From an uncultured Desulfovibrionaceae bacterium (GTDB lineage Bacteria; Desulfobacterota; Desulfovibrionia; Desulfovibrionales; Desulfovibrionaceae): DNA of 6,102 nucleotides. A model generated the notes under the pieces. That model searched no databases, was not told the DNA's origin, and was given only the letters and a program-made list of their open reading frames with translations. The position numbers and the translations under genes were made by a program. Shown here piece after piece: positions 1-6,102 of this stretch; within the stretch, counting starts at the first letter, position 1, and every line of letters starts with the position of its first letter. The stretch is taken from the NCBI GenBank assembly GCA_947074125.1, contig CAMTOM010000100.1, forward strand, positions 1 through 6,102. Reading direction: 5' to 3'.

Positions 1-933
1 TGTTTTGATGTCGCGCCTGATGCGGAAATAACTCTGGAGGCGAATCCAGAATCAATACAGATACGCGCACAGGCGGAAGACTATCTGCATGCGGGTATAC
101 GTCGTTTTTCTCTTGGCGTGCAAAGTGTGGATGCAGAGCAGTTACGACTTTTGGGGCGTATACATTCTGTCGCAGATGTATGGCAGGCGCTGACGGTGTT
201 GCGTGATGCTGGTGCGCGCAATGTGAATGTGGATCTCATGTGGGCTTTACCCTGTCCGGAGCAGCATCGAGATGCAGAGGAAACTATTTCCGACTGGCTT
301 GGCACATTGCGTACCATTACAGACTGGCATCCAGAACATATTTCGGCGTATGCGCTGACTGTGGAAGAAGAAACACCTCTCTTTGATGCCGTGGCGCAGG
401 GGAAATATGTACTTCCTTCTGGGGAGATACAGCGTCGTATGTTTTTGGAGGGAGCTGCGTTATTGGCTTGTGCGGGCTATGAACAGTATGAGATTTCCAA
501 TTTTGCGCGTTCTTCTTTTGCGCGCCAGCATAACATTGGCTACTGGAAGGGTGAGGACTACCTTGGTGTGGGGCCTGCTGCCGTATCAACTATATCTGAG
601 AGGCGGTGGATGAATCCAACAGATATGGCGCAATGGACTTCTCTTGTGCATGATGGGCGCGAGGTGGAAGAGCTGGAAATACGTACTGCCCTGCAAAAAA
701 AGGAAGAGTATATGATGCTTGCATTGCGCACGTCTGAAGGTATTTCTTACGCAGAGTATGCCAGACGCTTTGGTGAAGATTTTCGAGAAAAGCACGCTCG
801 CTTTGTGGATTCCCTCTGTGTGGTGGGTCTGATGCAAACAAATGCTGCGCGAGTTTGGCTGACTCTGGAGGGTATGCTGGTCTCCAATGCTGTGATTGCG
901 CGTTTTTTTGAAGAGGAACAACGCTGCTCATAA
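1..933 (+). CDS. hemW: HemW-type radical SAM heme chaperone (5' end cut by window)
   Basis: This is the C-terminal 310 residues of a HemW protein (oxygen-independent coproporphyrinogen oxidase-like). The family is cytoplasmic and is thought to bind heme and deliver it to target proteins; it lacks true coproporphyrinogen oxidase activity. The frame is open from base 1, and conserved sequence (ITLEANPES, then RRFSLGVQS) precedes the GTG at 118, so that GTG is internal. The cluster motif CxxxCxxC lies before the window and cannot be checked. Visible family blocks are LGRIHS, NVDLMWALP (about residues 75-83), HISAYALTVEEETPLF, YEQYEISNFAR (160-170) and HNIGYWKGEDYLGVGP (177-192). A HemN_C-type winged-helix region follows (about 225-305). 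The full family length is about 380 residues, so about 70 are missing. The usual LPGQ/LPDQ is LPCPEQ here, a small insertion. The stop TAA at 931-933 has no terminator after it, so read-through into the lactamase gene is possible. Confidence 0.93.
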   Translation, partial: CFDVAPDAEITLEANPESIQIRAQAEDYLHAGIRRFSLGVQSVDAEQLRLLGRIHSVADVWQALTVLRDAGARNVNVDLMWALPCPEQHRDAEETISDWLGTLRTITDWHPEHISAYALTVEEETPLFDAVAQGKYVLPSGEIQRRMFLEGAALLACAGYEQYEISNFARSSFARQHNIGYWKGEDYLGVGPAAVSTISERRWMNPTDMAQWTSLVHDGREVEELEIRTALQKKEEYMMLALRTSEGISYAEYARRFGEDFREKHARFVDSLCVVGLMQTNAARVWLTLEGMLVSNAVIARFFEEEQRCS

Positions 934-1041
934 TGCGGGACAAGCGTGTTACGCTGCTGGAGTCGTGTTGTTCGCAGTATGGATAGTATGCGATGGCGTG
1001 TAGTTTCTATGATGCTTGTGCCGTCTATGGACTTATGGCGT

Positions 1042-1047
1042 GAGGGG
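1042..1047 (+). promoter_or_regulatory. Ribosome binding site of the beta-lactamase gene
   Basis: GAGGGG lies 8 bases before the ATG at 1056. It overlaps an in-frame TGA at 1041-1043, which rules out any start further upstream. Together these fix the start of the lactamase gene at 1056. Confidence 0.7.
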
Positions 1048-1055
1048 CGTGTGCG

Positions 1056-2291
1056 ATGTGCAAACTTTTAGGAATGCTACTGTGCGTGTGTTGCTGGATA
1101 CATATAGATTTTTTCGCGATAGCAAATGTAGAATGTTCTTTGGAGACAAAGAGTCTGCTGGCAGCTCAGAGAGAAGAGAAGCTGTCTGATGTGGCGCACG
1201 AAGATGAGGCTGGTGACGATGCCGCAAAACGTGCGCGTTTTGTTGCTCGTAGTGCGCAACAAGTCATGCGGGAAAATGCCATTCCAGGAATGGCTGTAGG
1301 GATTGTCGCGCATGGGAAGCGCGAAATGTACTATTATGGTGTCGCTTCTCGAAAAACCGCGCAGGCGATAGATGCACAAACTCTTTTTGAAATAGGTTCT
1401 GTCAGCAAAGTTTTTACAGGTATTTTAGGAGGCTATGCGCAAGCACAAGGCAAGCTTTCTCTTGCAGACACTGTAGACCGTTATTGTAGCGAGCTTGTGG
1501 GAACGCCTTTGGGCAGGGTTTCGCTGATGGCATTGGGAACATATATAGCAGGCGGGCTCCCCCTACACTTTCCTGCCACTGTGACCACGCGAGAAACAAT
1601 GCTGCGCTATTTGCGTGAATGGCGCCCCGCATTTTTGCCAGAAACGCATCGGCAGTATTCCAATCCCAGTGTGGGGCTTTTCGGATACCTTATTGCGCAG
1701 GCACTGGGAGAATCATTTGAGAGTGTGATGGAAAATACGCTCTTTCGATTGTTACAGCTCGAACACACCTGCATAAATGTACCGCAGGCGGCACTGGGCA
1801 GGTACGCGCAAGGTTATTCCAAGCAGGGCAAACCTGCGAGGAGTACGCAAGGAATGCTGACGGCAGAAGCCTATGGCGTGAAAACAGTACTGCCTGACAT
1901 GCTACGCTTTCTTGAGGCAAATCTGGATGCTTCTTCTCTCAATCATGAGATGCAGCAAGCCATACGTACAAGCCAGACGGGGATTTACTCTGTTGCGCCC
2001 ATGACCCAGGGACTTGGCTGGGAGATGTATGCCTATCCTTTCTCCATAGATACGGTGATAGGACAGGCAGAGCGATTGCCTTTTGCGGCGCAAAAGACTG
2101 CCGCGCCGATGTCGCTGCCGGCAGATGTTTTTTTGCATAAAACAGGTTCGACAAATGGCTTTGGTACGTATGTAGCGCTAGTACCTTCAAAAAAAGCTGG
2201 TATTGTGATACTGGCGAATAAAAATTACCCTACTGCCGCGCGTATTCGCATGGCGGTCAGTCTTTTGGAGCACGTGCTTGAAGAGAATTGA
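1056..2291 (+). CDS. ampC: Class C (AmpC-type) serine beta-lactamase, exported
   Basis: This 411-residue protein should hydrolyse beta-lactams in the periplasm through an acyl-enzyme. All three class C active-site motifs are present: S115-V-S-K118 within FEIGSVSKVFTG (Ser64/Lys67 in AmpC numbering), Y201-S-N203 (Tyr150/Asn152), and K362-T-G364 within HKTGSTNGFGTYVA (Lys315). Other AmpC blocks are IPGMAVGIV, YIAGGLPL, PSVGLFGYLIA, AEAYGVK, QGLGWEM and ILANKNYP, so this is a true class C enzyme and not a generic esterase or penicillin-binding protein. The N-terminus is hydrophobic (about 4-23) with a likely signal peptidase I site after A21-I-A23. About 30 acidic, polar residues then precede the usual mature start, which explains the length (E. 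coli AmpC precursor is 377). Oddities are His171 where AmpC has Gln120, and Thr393 where AmpC has Asn346. No ampR-like gene is adjacent. The substrate range cannot be read from the sequence. Confidence 0.93.
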   Translation: MCKLLGMLLCVCCWIHIDFFAIANVECSLETKSLLAAQREEKLSDVAHEDEAGDDAAKRARFVARSAQQVMRENAIPGMAVGIVAHGKREMYYYGVASRKTAQAIDAQTLFEIGSVSKVFTGILGGYAQAQGKLSLADTVDRYCSELVGTPLGRVSLMALGTYIAGGLPLHFPATVTTRETMLRYLREWRPAFLPETHRQYSNPSVGLFGYLIAQALGESFESVMENTLFRLLQLEHTCINVPQAALGRYAQGYSKQGKPARSTQGMLTAEAYGVKTVLPDMLRFLEANLDASSLNHEMQQAIRTSQTGIYSVAPMTQGLGWEMYAYPFSIDTVIGQAERLPFAAQKTAAPMSLPADVFLHKTGSTNGFGTYVALVPSKKAGIVILANKNYPTAARIRMAVSLLEHVLEEN

Positions 2292-2316
2292 ATTATTTGC
2301 GTCCTCAGTAAAAGAT

Positions 2317-2352
2317 AAAGAGCCCCAAGGAATTTTTCCCAAGGGCTCTTTT
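2317..2352. terminator. Bidirectional rho-independent terminator between convergent genes
   Basis: A nine-base-pair outer stem, AAAGAGCCC (2317-2325) with GGGCTCTTT (2343-2351), encloses a short internal loop and a GGAA/TTCC inner stem closed by TTT. T-rich sequence follows on the plus strand, and on the minus strand the hairpin is followed by TTTATCTTTT. It lies 25 bases after the lactamase stop and 32 bases after the ansB stop, so it can serve both genes. Confidence 0.85.
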
Positions 2353-2384
2353 GCTGTGGAGGCAGCAAGGGCTTGCAGTGACTT

Positions 2385-3446
2385 TTAGTAAGTAGCAAAA
2401 ATACGTTGAATTTCTTTTGGGTCTTTTGTGAGTGTCAAAGCCAATGTCAGTAGAATGCGTGCTTTTTGAGGGTTCAGGTTATCCGTGTGCATAATGCCTA
2501 CATCGTCATACTTGCCTTTGGGGGTGACTTCACCTGAGCCAACGCGGGAGGAACGCATGATAACAAGTCCTTTTTTCACGGCATCCGTTAAAATTCCCAA
2601 AGAAAGATCAGAAAGGCTGCCGCAACCTGTACCAGCCTGGATAATACCCTCAGCACCAGAGGACACGGCGGCTTTGTGCATGGCCTCATCGGCATCAAGA
2701 GATTGATAGACAATATCTACGCGGGGGAGAGATGTGAGCTTGGAAATATCGAATTCCGTTCCCTTGGTGTGCTTGCGTGTTGTTGTACGATAGAATACCG
2801 GTTTGTAATCCATGACATAGCCAAGAAAACCAAAATCTGGAGTCTTGAAGGTTTCGACAGCGAGCGTATTGGTCTTGGTGACTTCGCGTGCTGCGTTGAT
2901 CTGCCCATTCATTACCACAAGAGCTCCTTTACCGCGTGCTTCTGGCGAACCGGCAACACCCACAGCATTCAACAAGTTCAAAGGGCCGTCTGCACTGATG
3001 GCAGTGGCAGGGCGCATGGCGCCTACCAGCACGATGGGTTTATCGCTCTTGACGACAAGATTGAGAAAATAGGCTGTCTCTTCCAGCGTGTCTGTACCAT
3101 GTGTGACAACAATGCCGTCACATTCACTGGTTGCGAGTATTTCATTGGCGCGTTTTGCCAGTTTTAGCCAGTCACTAAACCTCAAACTGCCGCTGGCAAC
3201 ATTTGCGATTTGTTCAGCCTTCACTTCTGCAATGGAGCTGATGGAGGGCACGGCATCAATGAGTTGCTGGGCAGTGAGTTCGCCGGCTTTATAGTCAGTA
3301 AGCTGAGTGTTGGAAGCTGCCGTTCCAGCGATGGTACCGCCTGTGGCAAGAATGGTTACTTTGGGCAGGTTGGCCGCATCCGCTGGAAATGTGAACAGAA
3401 GGCTTAACGCGAATGCGAAGAGAGAGGATTGTATCAAAGCGTTCAT
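2385..3446 (-). CDS. ansB: Type II (periplasmic) L-asparaginase
   Basis: This 353-residue enzyme hydrolyses L-asparagine to aspartate and ammonia. Both threonine motifs of the family are present: ILATGGTIAG (32-41, nucleophile T38 equivalent to Thr12) and VTHGTDTLEETAYF (114-127, T118-D119 equivalent to Thr89-Asp90). Also visible are Y52 (Tyr25 equivalent), S85 (Ser58), K191 in VTKTNT (Lys162), GAMRPATAISADGP, and the C-terminal block NLNPQKARILL. A signal peptide occupies about residues 1-25 (hydrophobic run, then PADAA), placing the enzyme in the periplasm. The start is supported by AAAGGAG (complement of 3453-3459) six bases before the ATG. E. coli AnsB has Gln after the Ser58 position; here it is Gly86, in a contact that influences glutamine versus asparagine use. 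The gene follows uup on the same strand after 223 bases, enough for its own promoter. The reading is secure; substrate preference is not. Confidence 0.95.
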   Translation of the reverse strand: MNALIQSSLFAFALSLLFTFPADAANLPKVTILATGGTIAGTAASNTQLTDYKAGELTAQQLIDAVPSISSIAEVKAEQIANVASGSLRFSDWLKLAKRANEILATSECDGIVVTHGTDTLEETAYFLNLVVKSDKPIVLVGAMRPATAISADGPLNLLNAVGVAGSPEARGKGALVVMNGQINAAREVTKTNTLAVETFKTPDFGFLGYVMDYKPVFYRTTTRKHTKGTEFDISKLTSLPRVDIVYQSLDADEAMHKAAVSSGAEGIIQAGTGCGSLSDLSLGILTDAVKKGLVIMRSSRVGSGEVTPKGKYDDVGIMHTDNLNPQKARILLTLALTLTKDPKEIQRIFATY

Positions 3447-3567
3447 GATTTTCTCCTTTGATTTTGTTAGAGCAAAAGGAGTGCCAGATAGTTTTCTATA
3501 AATAAATGTATTATTCTAATGTGTTATGACTGCACTCGTTTTTTTGATAGAACAAAATTGTACTGCC

Positions 3568-3594
3568 GGTTCATAGTTGATTCAAAAATGAACC
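3568..3594. repeat. Inverted repeat in the uup-ansB gap
   Basis: A perfect 7-bp inverted repeat, GGTTCAT (3568-3574) and ATGAACC (3588-3594), encloses 13 bases that contain the small palindrome TTGATTCAA. No T tract follows on either strand, so it is a poor terminator. It lies 122 bases before the ansB start and could be an operator or a leader hairpin; this is inference. Confidence 0.4.
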
Positions 3595-3617
3595 ACAGCG
3601 CCATTATAGAGAGAGGC

Positions 3618-3640
3618 AATGCGAATATTGTATCCGCATT
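3618..3640. repeat. Imperfect 23-bp palindrome downstream of uup
   Basis: Nine of eleven base pairs are symmetric around 3629: AATGCG on the left matches CGCATT on the right, with ATA/TAT inside. There is no T tract on either side. The operator-like symmetry 172 bases upstream of the ansB start could mark a regulator site, but no regulator is recognisable from it. Confidence 0.35.
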
Positions 3641-3669
3641 TCGTGGCATGCTCATGTTGCATGAGGGGC

Positions 3670-5607
3670 TTATGCAGGTGCTTCCAAATCCTGTAAACCT
3701 TTCTCAATGTCTTCCCATTCTTCGAGCAGGGCGAGCTGTTCTTCTTCCAGAAGGGGTAGGCGTTCGGAGGCTTGGGTAAAACGCTCAGGATTGTTCTTGA
3801 AGAGATCTGGATTCGCGAGTAGCTCTTCCAGATTTTTTTGTTCGTCTTCAAGCGTCTTGAGAAGAAGAGGCAGTTGGGCAAGGCGTTGCTGGAGGTGTTT
3901 TTGTTTTTCCTGTTCGCGGAAGGTGAGTTTGCGTTTGCCTGGTAATGACGATGCGTTCACTTTTTGCGCGTTTGGGGATGTCTTTTCCCGCGATTTTTTT
4001 CCAGAAATGAGCGTTTGGTCGGCAGCTTCAGGGCGCTGTTTAAGCCAGTCGGTATAGCCTCCGGCGTATTCGCATATCTGCCCATTGCCTTCCAGTACCA
4101 GTGTCGATGTCACCACATTATCCAGAAAGTCACGGTCATGACTTACCATAAGCATGGTTCCCCGATATTCACCCAGCAGCTCTTCGAGAAGCTCCAGAGT
4201 CACGGCATCCAGATCGTTGGTAGGTTCGTCAAGCACAAGCAGGTTGGAGGGATGTGTGAACAGGCGAGCCAGAAGAAGGCGATTGCGTTCACCGCCGGAA
4301 AGACGGTGTACGGGGGTACGGAGCTTGTCGCTGTCGAAAAGAAAGTCGCGCAAGTATCCGGCAACATGGCGGCTCTGACCATTTATGGTAACGACATCAT
4401 TGCCATCGGCAACGGCATCCATAACAATCATATTGGGGTCAAGTGTATTGCGGAGCTGGTCAAAATAGGCAATCTCAAGATTGGTACCTTTACGGATAAT
4501 GCCTGATGTGGGGGTGAGTTCTCCCAGTAAAAGACGAAGGAGGGTTGTTTTACCCGTACCATTGTCGCCGATAAGTCCTACTCGGTCGCCTCGCTGAATA
4601 ATAGTTGAAAAATCACGAACAACCTCATGTCCATCAGGCCAGGTGAAAGAGGTGTGTTGCGCCTCAAAGACAAGCTTGCCAGAAATTGTCGCATCCTGAG
4701 TATTAAGGCGAACTGTTCCCTCTTTTTCCCTTCGGGCAGCATGCGCACGTCGTAAATCCTGGAGTGCGCGCACCCGTCCCATATTCCGTGTACGGCGGGC
4801 TTTGATGCCTTGCCGTATCCAGGCTTCTTCCTGAGCAAGTTTTTTATCCTGTGCGGCAAAATGCTTCTCCTCTTCCTCAAGACGGGCATCGCGTCGGGTA
4901 AGAAAAGCGTCGTAGCCGCACTGATACGCATATACTTCGCCTCTATCCACTTCGGCAATTCGTGTGGCGAGGCGTCGGACAAAAGATCTATCGTGGCTGA
5001 TAAAAACAAGTGTACGTGCCCGCCTGAGGAGATATTCCTCAAGCCAGCGAATCGTGCGGATGTCGAGGTGGTTTGTCGGCTCATCCAGCAAAAGATCACT
5101 GGAGGAGAGCAGGGCGCGAGCGAGCGCAACACGACGTTTTTTACCGCCGGAAAGCGTGCTGAAGTCGGTATGGGCGTCCAGACCCAAGTGATTGATGACA
5201 CTTTCAATATTGGCATGTACTTCCCAGATGTGTTCATCCGTATTGAGTAATGTTGCCGCAATATCCTCATCCTTGTGTAGCGCGCCTGTCTTGTTGAGGT
5301 GATATGCCTGTATCAGGGCTTTCCCTGTTTTGTCCAAACTCTGGGCGATGACTTCAAAAACATTGCCTGTCCAGCTTTGGGGTACTTCCTGTGGCATAAT
5401 GCCCAGTGTTGTGCCTTGCGCAAAAACAAGCGTGCCGCTATCGGGCTGGCGTTTTCCTGACATGATGGAGAGCAGTGATGACTTGCCAGCACCATTGCGC
5501 CCCACAAGACAGAGTCTGTCTCCTGGCTCAACAGTGAGATTGCATTGTGTGAGGAGTGGATTGCCGCTGTAGTTGAGTGAAATATCTTGTAGTGAAATGA
5601 GTGGCAT
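3670..5607 (-). CDS. uup: Uup-type ABC-F ATPase
   Basis: A soluble 645-residue protein with two ABC ATPase domains and no membrane segments. ABC-F proteins act on the ribosome rather than in transport, and Uup is linked in E. coli to ribosome function and to precise excision of transposons. Domain 1: Walker A GRNGAGKS (36-43), signature LSGGK (152-156), Walker B LLLDEPTNHLD (172-182), switch His205. The inter-domain linker carries the Uup hallmark EEAWIRQGIKARRTRN (260-275) in a charged helical stretch. Domain 2: Walker A GDNGTGKT (347-354), signature LSGGE (436-440), Walker B VLDEPTNDLD (458-467), His490. A lysine-rich tether (about 535-560) leads to a C-terminal coiled coil (about 560-640), as in the Uup DNA-binding tail. 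All catalytic residues are intact and the length is normal (E. coli Uup has 635). The start is supported by GAGGAG (complement of 5619-5624) eleven bases before the ATG. No terminator is clear after the stop, so some read-through toward ansB is possible. Confidence 0.95.
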   Translation of the reverse strand: MPLISLQDISLNYSGNPLLTQCNLTVEPGDRLCLVGRNGAGKSSLLSIMSGKRQPDSGTLVFAQGTTLGIMPQEVPQSWTGNVFEVIAQSLDKTGKALIQAYHLNKTGALHKDEDIAATLLNTDEHIWEVHANIESVINHLGLDAHTDFSTLSGGKKRRVALARALLSSSDLLLDEPTNHLDIRTIRWLEEYLLRRARTLVFISHDRSFVRRLATRIAEVDRGEVYAYQCGYDAFLTRRDARLEEEEKHFAAQDKKLAQEEAWIRQGIKARRTRNMGRVRALQDLRRAHAARREKEGTVRLNTQDATISGKLVFEAQHTSFTWPDGHEVVRDFSTIIQRGDRVGLIGDNGTGKTTLLRLLLGELTPTSGIIRKGTNLEIAYFDQLRNTLDPNMIVMDAVADGNDVVTINGQSRHVAGYLRDFLFDSDKLRTPVHRLSGGERNRLLLARLFTHPSNLLVLDEPTNDLDAVTLELLEELLGEYRGTMLMVSHDRDFLDNVVTSTLVLEGNGQICEYAGGYTDWLKQRPEAADQTLISGKKSREKTSPNAQKVNASSLPGKRKLTFREQEKQKHLQQRLAQLPLLLKTLEDEQKNLEELLANPDLFKNNPERFTQASERLPLLEEEQLALLEEWEDIEKGLQDLEAPA

Positions 5608-5807
5608 GTAGGGTGTTTCTCCTCAAAGCTGGTCGTGTGCGCTCATAAGTTCTGTTTTTGCGGCATTTGTGGTTTATGCAGCAGAGATGTCTGTCGTATT
5701 CTCAATGTTCAGTGCGGGATTATCTGTGTGAGGGTATAGCGGAGTATGGCCTTTGCGTAAAGGAGACTTTGCGGGACAGGTGAGGGGAGAAGGTGAAATG
5801 TGGGGCG

Positions 5808-5827
5808 CTCGTTTCACGTGAAACGAG
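5808..5827. other. parS: parS-like ParB binding site (chromosomal centromere)
   Basis: A perfect 20-bp palindrome whose 14-bp core, GTTTCACGTGAAAC (5811-5824), is identical to the core of the bacterial parS consensus TGTTNCACGTGAAACA. Only the outermost consensus pair differs (C/G here instead of T/A), and it does so symmetrically. ParB is known to load on such sites, spread, and work with ParA and SMC in origin segregation. The site sits between genes, although parS sites may also lie inside genes. If real, the window probably lies in the origin-proximal part of the chromosome; that is inference. No parA or parB gene is visible here. Confidence 0.75.
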
Positions 5828-5854
5828 AAATAGTCGCAAGATGTATTTGTTTCA

Positions 5855-5880
5855 GGTTCGACATCATGTCGGATTTTTTG
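5855..5880 (+). terminator. Rho-independent terminator with no obvious upstream gene
   Basis: TTCGACA (5857-5863) pairs with TGTCGGA (5867-5873) around the loop TCA, with one G-U pair, and TTTTTTG follows directly, then another T run at about 5883-5889. The T tract is only on the plus strand. The nearest plus-strand gene upstream ends at 2291 and has its own terminator, so this hairpin either ends an unseen short transcript or acts as a leader attenuator for the frame at 6042. Confidence 0.6.
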
Positions 5881-6041
5881 TATTTTTTTATAGCTGAAAT
5901 ATATGGATTTATGGCGTAGCAGCTTGTTTTGCGGGTGGACGTAATAGGCAGTGTATGGCATCAGATAAGAAAAAGCTGAGTATACACTTATTATATGCGC
6001 ACATATGTAGTGCATTGCGTACTTATGGGGGAAAGATATAA

Positions 6042-6102
6042 ATGTACATTCCTAAAGGTGGTGTAAAAAGTGGCAGGCAGTATTGTGAAACAGTCTACTT
6101 GA
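6042..6102 (+). CDS. Start of an unidentified gene, cut by window end
   Basis: ATG at 6042 begins a frame that stays open to the window edge (20 residues, MYIPKGGVKSGRQYCETVYL). TAA immediately precedes the ATG in frame, so no earlier start exists. The purine-rich GGGGGAAAG (about 6027-6035) lies six bases before the ATG and could be a ribosome binding site. The opening MYI followed by KSG and a Tyr faintly recalls the N-termini of IS1634/IS4-group transposases, but twenty residues are too few to assign a family. It may also be a chance frame. Confidence 0.4.
   Translation, partial: MYIPKGGVKSGRQYCETVYL

Larger units (their letters stand above)
5608..6041. other. Gene-free intergenic region with parS-like site and orphan terminator
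   Basis: This 434-base stretch separates uup (leftward) from a frame starting at 6042 (rightward). I see no convincing protein or tRNA gene in it. It holds the parS-like palindrome (5808-5827), a plus-strand terminator (5855-5880), and a CTTTGCG direct repeat (5751-5757 and 5767-5773). Within 5752-5765 CCTTT can also pair with AAAGG. The part after 5880 is AT-rich. Promoters for both flanking genes must lie here, but no -35/-10 pair is good enough to call. Confidence 0.6.

Noticed and set aside
118..933. GTG at 118 as the start of the HemW gene
   Set aside because: The frame is open to base 1 and the upstream codons encode conserved HemW residues, so the gene is simply cut by the window edge.
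943..955. AGCGT/ACGCT hairpin after hemW as a terminator
   Set aside because: The stem is only five pairs and no T tract follows.
988..1071. 27-residue small frame overlapping the lactamase start
   Set aside because: It has no ribosome binding site of note and no recognisable sequence; the overlap by a few bases could allow coupling but nothing supports it.
2269..2278. AGCACGTGCT palindrome as a second parS site
   Set aside because: It shares only the CACGTG centre; the flanking GTTT/AAAC of parS is absent and it lies in lactamase codons.
3519..3779. 86-residue plus-strand reading frame
   Set aside because: Its second half is antisense to the end of uup and the translation shows no family features.
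3964..4506. 180-residue plus-strand reading frame
   Set aside because: It lies entirely antisense to the well-supported uup coding sequence; it is open by chance from codon bias.
5674..6015. 113-residue minus-strand reading frame in the gap upstream of uup
   Set aside because: It has no recognisable domain, its composition is unlike a normal protein, and it runs through the parS-like palindrome and the terminator.

Overview
The window looks like chromosomal DNA from a Gram-negative bacterium. Four substantial genes are present and all belong to known families: a heme chaperone (hemW), a periplasmic class C beta-lactamase, a periplasmic type II L-asparaginase (ansB), and an Uup-type ABC-F ATPase. 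Two of them carry export signals, and class C beta-lactamases and Uup are typical of proteobacteria in the broad sense. A parS-like site suggests a ParABS chromosome segregation system, which argues against Enterobacterales. By eye, base composition is close to balanced and does not shift sharply between genes. I cannot name the species.

Layout: positions 1-933 (+) are the 3' four-fifths of hemW, cut by the window edge. After 122 bases without an obvious terminator comes the class C beta-lactamase (1056-2291, +). It converges on ansB (2385-3446, -), and one hairpin flanked by A and T tracts (about 2317-2352) can end transcription from both sides. Upstream of ansB, on the same strand, lies uup (3670-5607, -). 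The 223-base gap between them holds two dyad symmetries. Upstream of uup is a gene-free stretch of 434 bases (5608-6041). It contains a perfect 20-bp palindrome whose core matches the parS centromere motif, and a plus-strand rho-independent terminator with no obvious gene feeding it. A reading frame of unknown identity starts at 6042 (+) and runs off the window.

The genes do not form a pathway. HemW (heme delivery) and Uup (ribosome-linked ABC-F ATPase) are cytoplasmic housekeeping proteins. AmpC-like lactamase and asparaginase are exported enzymes, one for beta-lactam hydrolysis and one for asparagine use. No ampR-like regulator lies beside the lactamase gene. The observations most worth checking are in the 5608-6041 gap (parS-like site, orphan terminator) and in the lactamase active site, where two usually conserved positions are changed. 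I see no clearly new multi-gene system here.
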